The notes beneath the pieces are model-generated. The model ran no database searches and was not told the DNA's origin. It worked only from the letters and a program-made list of their open reading frames with translations. Positions 12,654 to 21,123 of a stretch of 64,000 nucleotides of DNA are shown here, piece after piece. The position numbers and the translations under genes were made by a program. Location: contig NTMA01000026.1 of assembly GCA_002917075.1 (NCBI GenBank), forward strand, positions 186,001-250,000, given 5' to 3'. Position 1 is the stretch's first letter. Every line of letters begins with the position of its first letter. This DNA comes from Hawksworthiomyces lignivorus. Taxonomy: Eukaryota; Ascomycota; Sordariomycetes; Ophiostomatales; Ophiostomataceae.

Positions 12654-13259
12654 ATTTTTTACTAAAGATGTGATGTATGAATGTAAGCTCTTGAAGAGAC
12701 TTTGAAGAATCAAACACCCTACAATGCCTTTTTTTTTTCATCACGTAGAGTAGCACTTTAAGATCGTGAGCATTTCACGGCTATGAGACGACTCATACCC
12801 GGATGAGATCCACACAGGCTCCACCGTCTTCCCATCTGAATTCTCACAGAACGAAATGCTCACGTTCGTCACAACATGGTCCATGTACACAAGTTCTTAG
12901 TATGTGATTCTGTATTAACCGTATATGATGGCACTCTTGATCTTATTCAACAGACAGCCTCGGCAGCCCACAGCGCCAGAAATGTCTAGCGATATCGGCC
13001 TCGAGATCTTTGGCTTTGTATAGAGGAGCAAGGAAGCTAGATAGCTTCAGTAATCTTATAAAACCATAAAGCAGTGACATGTTCTTTACGTTGACGTAGC
13101 GTATGGCTCGAGTCAGCTCAAGCCTCAGATTCTCTTAGTTGTTGACAGCAGTAATTTTTTGAAAGCTATAACAATCCTTCAAAGGCAAGTAGAAGTTCTA
13201 ACCACTCGAAAGCGGAACAATATTGTAAACGAAATTCTAACATGGCACCGTGTTGCTAG
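12654..13259. other. Intergenic between dehydrogenase and dehydratase
   Basis: About 600 AT-rich bases precede the dehydratase start. A frame in phase with the dehydratase is open from about 13078 but contains no ATG; joining it would need a 35-base intron (13225-13259), shorter than usual. An additional 5' exon of the dehydratase may still lie here. Confidence 0.4.
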
Positions 13260-14438
13260 ATGCCAGCACCGGAGCAGATCATCCAGAATGTCGAGCCGCT
13301 GCACGTCGGCCAGTTCATGTTCTGCCGTATCACGACAACGAGCGGCATTGTAGGCTACGGCGAAGCAGGCATCTGGGGCCACATCGAAGCAGCAGCGACG
13401 TGCATCAAGCGTTTCGCCGAATACCTGGTGGGCAAACCAGCTTTCGCCATCGAGCATCACTGGAACGTCATGCACCGCTTCAGCTACTTCCAGGGGCTGG
13501 CCATCAATGCAGCCATCTCGGCCATTGATATTGCGCTGTGGGACATCAAGGGCAAGGCGCTGGGTGTGCCCATCTATGAGCTGCTGGGCGGTGCGTGTCG
13601 CACAAAGGCGCGCATCTACGGCCACATCTACGAGAAGACGATCGACAAGGTGCTGGCCGAGTGCAAGAGGAAGATGGACATGGGATTCACGGCATTTGGC
13701 CACATCAACCCCTTTCTCGACGAGGGCAACGACCAAGTCTACTTCAAGACGCACGTACAAAAAATGCAAGATGCAATCGACAATGTGCGGAAGATGCGCG
13801 CCGTCGTCGGCGACCGCGTCGATCTCCTGGTGGAGCTGCATCGCCGCCTGACGCCCGCCGAGGCTGTGACGTTTTGCAACGGTATTGCGGACACGCATCC
13901 GATGCTCGTCGAGGATCCCATCCGTCCCGAGAACGCCGATGCCATGGCTCGCGTGGCGGATCGAATCTCTGTCCCGGTGGGCACCGGCGAGCGCTTCTGC
14001 ACCATCTACGAGTTCCAGGCCCTGCTGTCTCGCAATGCGGTGGAGTACGCGCGCGTTGACGTGGCCGTCTGCGGCGGCATTACCGGCGCGAAGAAGGTCG
14101 CCGCCATGGCCGAAGCGCACCAGGTGCAGGTGGTGCCCCACAACCCGCTGTCGCCCATTGGTCTTGCAGCCTGCCTTCAGGTGGCCGCTGCTATTCCCAA
14201 CTTTGCCATCCAGGAGTATGCGACGGGCTTTGAGGCCGGCGTCTTTGAGAGCACGTCCGCGCACTTGGGGAGCGACATTGTCGACCACGTCCCGCTGCCC
14301 AACGCCGGCTTCGTCGATATTCCATCCGGGCCTGGCTTAGGAGTCAACTTGCTTCCTAACGCGCAGCAGATACGGCCGCCTCTGGTGCAGCCCATCCAGA
14401 TGCGTCCTCATAGAGACGGTTTCGTCGTGGACCAGTAG
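13260..14438 (+). CDS. Enolase-superfamily (mandelate racemase/DgoD-like) acid-sugar dehydratase
   Basis: Single frame of 392 residues from ATG 13260. The N-terminal capping domain (about 1-125) and barrel are recognisable: YGEAGIWG, ALWDIKGKALGVPIYELLGG, VEDPIRPEN (E218), GTGERF (E244), ARVDVAVCGGIT (D267), PHNPLSPIGLAA (H294) and FAIQEY (E319). These match the D-galactonate dehydratase branch, whose members dehydrate sugar acids to 2-keto-3-deoxy acids. Two positions are unusual: the first metal ligand, Asp in DgoD (LDFH), is Glu192 in VELH, and the strand-2 Lys (GFDTFKLN in DgoD) aligns with Gly147 in GFTAFGHI. The first beta strand of the family seems missing, so the true start may be in an upstream exon. 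The substrate is unknown. Confidence 0.88.
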   Translation: MPAPEQIIQNVEPLHVGQFMFCRITTTSGIVGYGEAGIWGHIEAAATCIKRFAEYLVGKPAFAIEHHWNVMHRFSYFQGLAINAAISAIDIALWDIKGKALGVPIYELLGGACRTKARIYGHIYEKTIDKVLAECKRKMDMGFTAFGHINPFLDEGNDQVYFKTHVQKMQDAIDNVRKMRAVVGDRVDLLVELHRRLTPAEAVTFCNGIADTHPMLVEDPIRPENADAMARVADRISVPVGTGERFCTIYEFQALLSRNAVEYARVDVAVCGGITGAKKVAAMAEAHQVQVVPHNPLSPIGLAACLQVAAAIPNFAIQEYATGFEAGVFESTSAHLGSDIVDHVPLPNAGFVDIPSGPGLGVNLLPNAQQIRPPLVQPIQMRPHRDGFVVDQ

Positions 14439-14710
14439 CGTACACAATTAAAATAGAGCGCCAAACAGAAGAAAAAAAAATAGCATCACAGAATGAGAAC
14501 GTAAATGACACTGCCGTTTAGTTAAAATATATTTCTATTGTTGTGTGGGCAATGAAGCCCCTAACGTGCGCTGGCTGATCCACTCGTTGACTGTGTGAAG
14601 CAATTTCGGCGATAAAAATCTAACAGAGCCTCAAACCCATCTTTTTTCAACTCGACATCAAATTACATCTATAGATCTACTCAGCAGCTGTGCTGCCACC
14701 TCACTTTAGC

Positions 14711-16192
14711 ATGATCGACCTCGGCCTGGCTCGCATCGGCCGCCTCCTCCAGCATGCGCCCCAGCCTTGCTGGAAGGCAATACACGTCGCGGGCACCAAC
14801 GGCAAGGGTTCTGTGTGCGCCTATCTGTCGGCGATGCTGCACGCCCGCGGGATCCCCTGCGGCCGCTTCACGTCGCCGCACCTAGTGGACCGCTGGGACT
14901 GCGTTGTCGTCGACGAGCAGGTTGTTTCTGAAAGTGTCTTCCGCGTCGCTGAGCAGGCTGTCCAGCGCCGCGACCGCGAGCACCGCATCGGCGCCACCGA
15001 GTTTGAGCTCCTGGCTGCTACGGCTTTTGAGGTGTTCGGCGCGATGAGCCCGTCGACGACTTCAGCCCCCGCGCCTGCTTCTTCTTCTGCCTACGAGGGG
15101 CCGCCCATCGCCGTCGTCGAGACTGGCCTCGGCGGCACCCTCGACGCCACCACCGCCATGCGCGCGCCACGCGCCGTGACCGTTGTCACCCGCATCGGCC
15201 TCGACCACCAAGGGCTGCTCGGCCGCTCGGCCGCCGCCATCGCCGCGCACAAGGCCGGGATCATGCAGCCCGGCGTGCCCTGCGTCGTCGACCCGGCCAA
15301 CCGCGACGACGCTGCCGTCCGCGCCGTGATCGAGGCCCGCGCGGCCGAGGTCGGCGCGCCGCTGGTGTACCCGGCGCCCTTCTCGCAGGACGCGGAGGCG
15401 GCGCTCCAGCGCGCCCTGGCGCCTGCCGGCCGCGGGCTGGAGCCGCACCAGCTGGCGAACCTGGCATGTGCGTACGCGGCGTTCCGCATCGCTACGCGCG
15501 ACGGCGGTAAGGACTGCTCCACGTCCAGCCCGGACGACGCCGACGCCGCGCTGCTCGCGTCCGTCGTGCGAGGCCTGCGGTGGCCTGGCCGGCTGCAGCG
15601 GATCGACATTGGGCCGCTGCTGGCGCTGGCGGGCGAGCACGGCGAGCAGGGAAAGCAGCAGCAGCAGCAGCAGGCCGGCGGCCCCTCGACCAGGGAGGCC
15701 CTCTTGGACGGCGCGCACAACCCGCAGTCCGCCGAAGTGCTCGCGGCCTACGTGGACAAGCACCTGCGCGCCGCCGCCGGCCAGGACGCCGCAGACGCGC
15801 CGCCAAAGTCGGTCACCTGGATCCTGGCGGCGTCGCACGGCAAAGACCTCGACGCCATTCTGCGCTGCCTGCTGCGTCCCGGCGACCGCGTCGCCGCCGT
15901 CACCTTTGGCCCCGTCGACGGCATGCCGTGGGTGCGTCCGGCCGCGCCGCAGGACATCTTAGCGCAGACTGCCGCCCTAGGCGTGGCGCCTGAGGACCAG
16001 CACGGCCCCGCGGGCGAAGGCGAGGATGCTGCGAACAAGCACGACCCTACAGGGCTTCTGTCGGCTCTACGCTGGGCAGCAGATGGGGCAGACAACAGCG
16101 CCGCTCCTATTGTCATCGCCGGCAGCTTGTACCAAGTCTCTGACGTGCTGCGGCTGCTGCGGCAAGCCGGCGGGGAGCCAGGGCTGCCGTGA
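14711..16192 (+). CDS. FOL3: Dihydrofolate synthase (FOL3-type, Mur ligase family)
   Basis: Intronless, 493 residues, from ATG 14711 (MIDLGLARIGRLL, the usual FOL3 opening). It joins L-glutamate to dihydropteroate with ATP to make dihydrofolate in de novo folate synthesis. Mur-ligase features: P-loop HVAGTNGKGSV (about 25-35), SPHLVDRWD, ATEFELLAATAFEVF, ETGLGGTLDATTAM, RIGLDHQGLLGRS, the C-terminal LLDGAHNPQS motif, ASHGKDLDAIL and VAGSLYQVSDVLRLL. A poly-Gln run with a CAG microsatellite (about 15655-15674) lies in the linker between the domains. Start and end agree well with yeast Fol3. Base composition is distinctly GC-rich. Confidence 0.93.
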   Translation: MIDLGLARIGRLLQHAPQPCWKAIHVAGTNGKGSVCAYLSAMLHARGIPCGRFTSPHLVDRWDCVVVDEQVVSESVFRVAEQAVQRRDREHRIGATEFELLAATAFEVFGAMSPSTTSAPAPASSSAYEGPPIAVVETGLGGTLDATTAMRAPRAVTVVTRIGLDHQGLLGRSAAAIAAHKAGIMQPGVPCVVDPANRDDAAVRAVIEARAAEVGAPLVYPAPFSQDAEAALQRALAPAGRGLEPHQLANLACAYAAFRIATRDGGKDCSTSSPDDADAALLASVVRGLRWPGRLQRIDIGPLLALAGEHGEQGKQQQQQQAGGPSTREALLDGAHNPQSAEVLAAYVDKHLRAAAGQDAADAPPKSVTWILAASHGKDLDAILRCLLRPGDRVAAVTFGPVDGMPWVRPAAPQDILAQTAALGVAPEDQHGPAGEGEDAANKHDPTGLLSALRWAADGADNSAAPIVIAGSLYQVSDVLRLLRQAGGEPGLP

Positions 16193-16348
16193 GGGCATCG
16201 AGAGCATCTCTCTTCTTCTGCTATGCGGGTCACATGATAAAGCCGATGTCGGTTCCAAGCCGGTTTTTGCGTGCTCTGAAAAAATGCAAAATGCACATCA
16301 AAGACGGTCAGGACATTTCTCGGGCCAGAAGCGACAATCATTTTCGCA

Positions 16349-17327
16349 ATGCCGCCGCCTAACCACCTGGTTGTTGTCTGCGGCCATGGAATTTGGCTCG
16401 GCGGCCCCGCCAAGGGCCACGACGAAGCGGAATGGCTGATTGAGAGCTACAAAGCCGGCGAGACGCCTACATTTGTTGCCCACATTAAGGCGGGCCTGCA
16501 GGTCTTGGAAGACGATCCACATGCCGTCGTTGCATTTTCCGGGTGAGCCCCTTTCGGGTCTTCTGCGCTCTCTGCAACATCGACGCGGCGGGCATCCTTC
16601 GCTGACCAGGAACAGAGGCCCTACCCGCAAGGAGACGCCCCTTTCTGAAGGCCGCAGCTACGCCAACCTCGCCGCTGCCAACGACTACTTTGGCCTGCTC
16701 GGTGACCACGACAGCCGGTCGGCTGCACCCGCTGCACACCATCCACCCAATCTCCTCTCGCCCATTCCGCTTCACCCACGCATCCTCGTCGAGGAACAGG
16801 CGCTCGACTCGTACTACAACATCCTCTTTAGTCTGCTGACCTTCTGGCGCCATGCCGCCTCTGCCACTTTGGATGGCGGATCTCGCTCCGGCTCCTGGCC
16901 CGCTCGCCTCACTATCGTCAGCCACGGGTTTAAGCGGACCCGCCTAGTCGACAGCCACTGCGGACCAGACGCCATCTCGTTTCTGCCGCTCGACCGGATC
17001 GCGTTCGTCGGCATCAACCCGCCCAATCTACCTGCCGAGTTCGGGGGTGGGTCATCAGCGAGCGCCGTGTCGTCGTCCGAAGCTGTAGGCGACGAGAAGA
17101 AGGAGGCCATGAAGGGCGCAGTGGATGTCGTCGGCCACTGGGCGGCGGACCCCCACGGCGTCGGCGATCTGCTCGCTGGCAAGCGGCGGGCACGCAACCC
17201 GTGGGCGATCGACCAGAGGCTGTTCACAAGCGAGGCGGAGCGGCAGCGCAGCGGGCTGAAGACGCGCAGGGTGGCGCCTGACCTCGAGGCCTTGGCGGAC
17301 GACAGCCCCCGGCCGTGGAACCAATAG
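16349..17327 (+). CDS. DUF218 (YdcF-like) domain protein
   Basis: Two exons: 16349..16542 and 16610..17327 (303 residues). The join gives AVVAFSGNRGPTRKETPLSEGRSYANLA, matching the FSGG-T....SEA-SY block of DUF218. Other family features are HLVVVCGHGIWLG at the N-terminus, LVEEQALDSYYNILFSL and TIVSHGFKRTRLVDSHC. Fungal members are uncharacterised; bacterial relatives (YdcF, SanA, ElyC) act at the envelope or bind nucleotide-like ligands, so no function is assigned. No membrane segment is evident. It starts 156 bases after the dihydrofolate synthase stop on the same strand. Confidence 0.85.
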
Positions 17328-17458
17328 ATCGTAACTCAAAAAGCCAAAGAAGAAGAGGCAGCATTATCATGAAGCGACGAATGAGACAAAATTGTCTATG
17401 CTATATACAAATTTATTGATTTTTTTTTTTACTGGCTTTTTTATGCATGTGCTGAGAA

Positions 17459-18636
17459 TTAAATTTTTGATGTTTTGTTGCTGCTTCCATGTGCACCCGA
17501 CGCCACCGTCTCCGTCACAAACTTGACGGCGTCGGCCACCATCTCCGCGCTGAACGCATGTCCTATACCCTCGTACACATTGTCCGTTACTGTCAGCTGC
17601 AGGTCGGGCCATGTGGCGGCCGCCTGCTTGAATACGTCTAGGAACGGCTCCGAGTACTTGTACGGCACGAGCTTGTCAGCTCCTCCGGACAAGACGAGGA
17701 AGCGTTTGCCGGCGACTCGCTCCTGCAGGATCGCGTGCAGCCGCTCGCGCTCAGCTTCCTTGGTCGGCTCTGCCGGCCACGCGGCTTCGTCGGTGCCGAA
17801 CACGATGCCCCGGGGATCGTGCTTGCGGCAGGCGTCTACGAGCGCTGCCGGAAAATCGCGGCTGCCCAGGAACGGCGGGCCGCCGCTGGCCTGCGAGGCC
17901 GTGTACGTGGCCAGCTTGGTCAGGCGAGCGCGGTCGGACAGGAGGCCTGCAAAAAGCGGTCAGGGGGGGGGAGGGAAACAGAATTCAGGGGGGGGGCACA
18001 TTCGCCGGCAAGGAACTCACTGATGTAGTCCGGGCACCCGATGACCAGCACGCCGGCGGTCACGCGCTTGTCGGCGAACAGCAGCTGCCAGCCGCTGTGG
18101 CCGCCCAGCGACACGCCAAGGACTAGGTGCTGCGTCACCTCCACGTGGCCCGGAATGGCGCCCGCGGCGTCGCCCGCGCCGCCGTCGGCGGCGTGGTAGC
18201 TGTCGACGAGGTCGATCAGCAGCCGCGTGTCGGCCACCGTGCCCGCGATCATGCCGAACATGTCCTGGGCGTGCGTCGGGTTGCCCTCGCGCCAGGCCTG
18301 GTTCGCCCGGTCCGACACGAGCCGCGAGCCGTGGTTGCGCTGGTCGAACGCGGCCGCGATCAGCCGGTGCCGCCGCCCGCCACCCCGCTTCTGCTCCTGC
18401 TCCTCCTTCCGCTCCTGTGCCGCCACGGCGCTCACGCACCGCGCTGCGATGTCCGCCATGTCCTCGCGCCGCCGCAGCCGCGGGTGGTGCAGCCACAGCA
18501 CCGACACCGACGTCGTGTTGACCGGCAGCTCGTCGAGTCCGTAAAAATCCACTAGGAGGCCGGACACGGGAATCGTGCGCACCGACACGGCCGGCGGTGG
18601 CGGCAAGTCTGGCATCGGGTTGTTTGTTCGTGCCAT
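17459..18636 (-). CDS. Alpha/beta hydrolase, serine hydrolase
   Basis: Minus-strand exons 18636..18021 and 17946..17459 (367 residues, start MARTNNPMPDLPPPP). The splice gives CPDYISLLSDRARLTKLATY. The nucleophile elbow is LGVSLGGHSGW (S176), with candidate Asp in LSGGADKLVPY and His in GIGHAFSAEM. The HPRLRRREDM and AAFDQRNHGSR segments form the early hydrolase core. The intron carries two long C runs on the coding strand. Substrate is not evident; esterase or peptidase of the YqiA/DLH type is possible. It converges with the DUF218 gene (131 bases between stops). Confidence 0.85.
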
Positions 18637-19085
18637 ATTTCCGAGCGTGATAAACAGACAAGGCAAAGAGAGGAGGAGAGACAGAGAGAGTGAGAAATAG
18701 AAGCAACCGTTATACGATTCAAGAAACGCAGCTGGTTGGCCCTTTAAGAAAGTAAATTCAAAGTCGGACACGGATCTGATCCAACGGTTGTCGGTTCCAT
18801 TAGCGGGGCTACAGCCTCAAAGTCCCGGTCAGTAGGGGATACCTCGGCCTGAATTTATACAGCAGACGCAAGAGAAATACAAATATCGCAACACAGCAGC
18901 TCTGTACTGCAAGACAACAAGCCAATGCGAAAAATAAAACAAAAATAAAGAAAAAGAAAAGGTTAAAGATGTGACGTAAATACCAAAAGTTAAAAATAAA
19001 CTGAATGGTATAGGCTAATGGCAAGACCAAAAGTTGTATTAAAAAAAAAAAAGACAAAAAAAAGATCTCAAAAAACAAAAATTTG
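18637..19085. other. Hydrolase promoter and A-rich spacer
   Basis: The stretch contains pyrimidine-rich promoter sequence on the minus strand and A-runs near 19030-19080. No gene is supported. Confidence 0.5.
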
Positions 19086-19176
19086 TGGACAATCAGGGAC
19101 TCGAACCCTGGACCTCCCGCAGGTATGGCATAGCGAATATGCTAAGCGGGCGCTATACCACCTAAGCCAATTGCCC
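19086..19176 (-). tRNA. tRNA-Ala(AGC) with 18-nt intron
   Basis: The minus strand folds as a full tRNA: acceptor GGGCAAT/ATTGTCC with the G3-U70 wobble that marks alanine tRNAs, discriminator A at 19086, D stem GCT/AGC, anticodon stem CCCGC/GCGGG, and T arm CAGGG-TTCGAGT-CCCTG. The anticodon AGC is at 19143..19141. An 18-base intron (about 19139..19122) sits between positions 37 and 38, the standard eukaryotic site. Total length 91 = 73 + 18. A and B box promoter sequences are internal. Confidence 0.94.
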
Positions 19177-19703
19177 GGTTGTTAACCGGTTGTTTGCCCG
19201 TTGTTGAAGAAAACAGCTTGCAAAACACCTTATATAGACAATGGTTAGCTTATTTCAGGAAGCCCCACAATTTCTACGAGTTACTAGAGATCTTCATTAC
19301 TTCCGAGTTCCTGGCTCATATTAAAAACGAGTACGGGGAAGTCAACTTAAGCAGAAAATCATTGTATTACCAGACTACTTTCTGCATCACGCCACTGGAC
19401 TTTTAGTTTGTTATTTTCTTTTTCTACTGTTGCGGAGTCCGCCGCAGGCTGTCAACTATCGTGGATATCTTACTCGCCTTATCAATAATAAGAAAGTCTG
19501 GTCATAAACGGCTTCGCGGTGGGGCAATTCCTGGCTTCACAAAAAGAGGAGAGCATTCCAGATAGCAACAAGACTTATTGTATCAACATAGGAGATTCTA
19601 AATTTTAAAATAGATCTGTCTTCTTCTTACCTTTATTCAGGACATACGGGGCAAAAATCGAGGCATTCACTTGCACTGTATTACGTGTGCTATTCCCCGC
19701 CAG
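19177..19703. other. Intergenic, no gene seen
   Basis: AT-rich sequence between the tRNA 5' side and the dioxygenase start. It may hold the tRNA upstream region and the dioxygenase promoter. Nothing else is supported. Confidence 0.5.
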
Positions 19704-20678
19704 ATGTCGAACCAGGAAGGCCTTACCCCGGAGCAGGTTGCCGCCTTTGACCGGGACGGCTACTTGATCATCCCGGATGCCCTGCCACCAGCTGCCGTGG
19801 AGGCTCTAGTGAAGGAGACGCACCGGATGCTCGAGGAGGACTTCACGCTCGACGGCCACCCAATGACCAAGTTCCAGACCGGCGGCGACGACGGCGAGGA
19901 GCACATCGGCGACGACTACTTTCTGGGCTCCGCCGACAAGGTGCGCTTCTTCTTCGAGGAGGACGCCTTCGATCCGGCCACGGGCCGCCTGGCGAAGCCC
20001 AAGGAGCGCGCCATCAACAAGATTGGCCACTACCTGCACGAGCTGAACCCGGTGTTCGCGCGGGTCACGGGCGCGGGCGCGGGCGCGGCAGGCTTTGCCG
20101 GCGCGCGCCCCGTGGCGCCCATCGCCCGCAGCCTGGGCTTCCGCGACCCCCGCTGCCTGCAGAGCATGATCATCTGCAAGCAGCCCGAGATCGGCGGCGC
20201 CGTCCCGCCCCACCAGGACAGCACCTTTCTGTACACGGACCCGCCGAGCGCCGTCGGCTTCTGGTACGCGCTCGAGGACGCCACCGTCTCCAACGGCTGC
20301 CTGTCGTTCTGGCCCGGGTCGCACCGGACCGTGCCCATCCGCCAGCGGCTGATGCGCAAGGAGAAGGAGGGCGGCGGCGTCGCCGGGACGCACATCGTCG
20401 ACCACCCGGGCACCCAGTTTCCCGCCGCGCTGCAGGACGAGGAGCGCGCGCCCCCGCCAGAGGACGAGTGCGACCCCAGCAAGTACGTCCTCGGGGAGGT
20501 CAAGGCCGGGTCGCTGGTGCTGATCCACGGCAACCTGCTGCACAAGAGCGAGAAGAACCTCAGCGACAAGGGCCGCATCATCTACACATTTCACGTCATC
20601 GAGGGCGACGGGCCCACCTACGACGAAAAGAACTGGCTGCAGCCGCCAGCCACCGGGTTTACGCCCCTGTACGCTTGA
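19704..20678 (+). CDS. Phytanoyl-CoA dioxygenase family protein (PHYHD1-like)
   Basis: Intronless, 324 residues, from ATG 19704 (MSNQEGLTPEQVAAFDRDGYLIIPDAL). It is a non-heme Fe(II)/2-oxoglutarate dioxygenase. Iron ligands are H170 and D172 in PPHQDSTFLY and the distal His in NLLHKSEKNLSDKG (H280); the 2-oxoglutarate Arg is in KGRIIYTFH (R291). Segments FFEEDAFD, INKIGHYLHELNPVF, QSMIICKQPEIGG, WPGSHR and ENWLQP-like NWLQPPA follow the animal PHYHD1 protein closely. A Gly/Ala insertion near residue 124-132 is local. The physiological substrate of this subgroup is not established. Very GC-rich codon use. Confidence 0.93.
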   Translation: MSNQEGLTPEQVAAFDRDGYLIIPDALPPAAVEALVKETHRMLEEDFTLDGHPMTKFQTGGDDGEEHIGDDYFLGSADKVRFFFEEDAFDPATGRLAKPKERAINKIGHYLHELNPVFARVTGAGAGAAGFAGARPVAPIARSLGFRDPRCLQSMIICKQPEIGGAVPPHQDSTFLYTDPPSAVGFWYALEDATVSNGCLSFWPGSHRTVPIRQRLMRKEKEGGGVAGTHIVDHPGTQFPAALQDEERAPPPEDECDPSKYVLGEVKAGSLVLIHGNLLHKSEKNLSDKGRIIYTFHVIEGDGPTYDEKNWLQPPATGFTPLYA

Positions 20679-21123
20679 GAGAGCAGGTTTATCTCGTGTA
20701 AAATCTATTGGGAGGCAGAAGAATTTTTAAAAAAAAAAAAAAAAAAAATCTTTACCAACGAAGCGTAGACTTTTTTTTCACTTGCCAAGTAGCTCGAGGA
20801 CACAAATATGAATGACAAAAAACGTTATATTGTACAAAAGTGGACGACGCTGCCCACTGCGGTTTCGAAAATTGCTTTCCCCCGTTTCCTCTACTTTGTC
20901 CGTTCCCACCTCTACCTCCCTTGCCATCTTCGTTTTTTCCTTGTGTAGGTCCGCAACGCATCACTCCTGGTAAAATATGCCAGTTGGCCTTTGACGTTCC
21001 ATGTCGAATGGAAGCGGAAGGCCAAAGAGCAACGAAGAATAAAGCCATCCAAACGAAGAAAACAAAAATAAGTCTTATAAAACAGGCCCTTGATTGCCAA
21101 TAGCATCTCGCTATGGATCAAGC
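20679..21123. other. Convergent 3' regions of dioxygenase and Hrp1 genes
   Basis: Holds a poly-A run of about 21 bases (near 20729-20749) shortly after the dioxygenase stop, and a pyrimidine-rich stretch. No gene is supported. Confidence 0.5.

Noticed and set aside
13179..14288. Minus-strand open frame of 369 residues opposite the dehydratase
   Set aside because: Antisense of a GC-rich gene; the plus strand carries all enolase-superfamily motifs.
19806..20594. Minus-strand open frame opposite the dioxygenase gene
   Set aside because: Shadow of a very GC-rich coding sequence; no family features.
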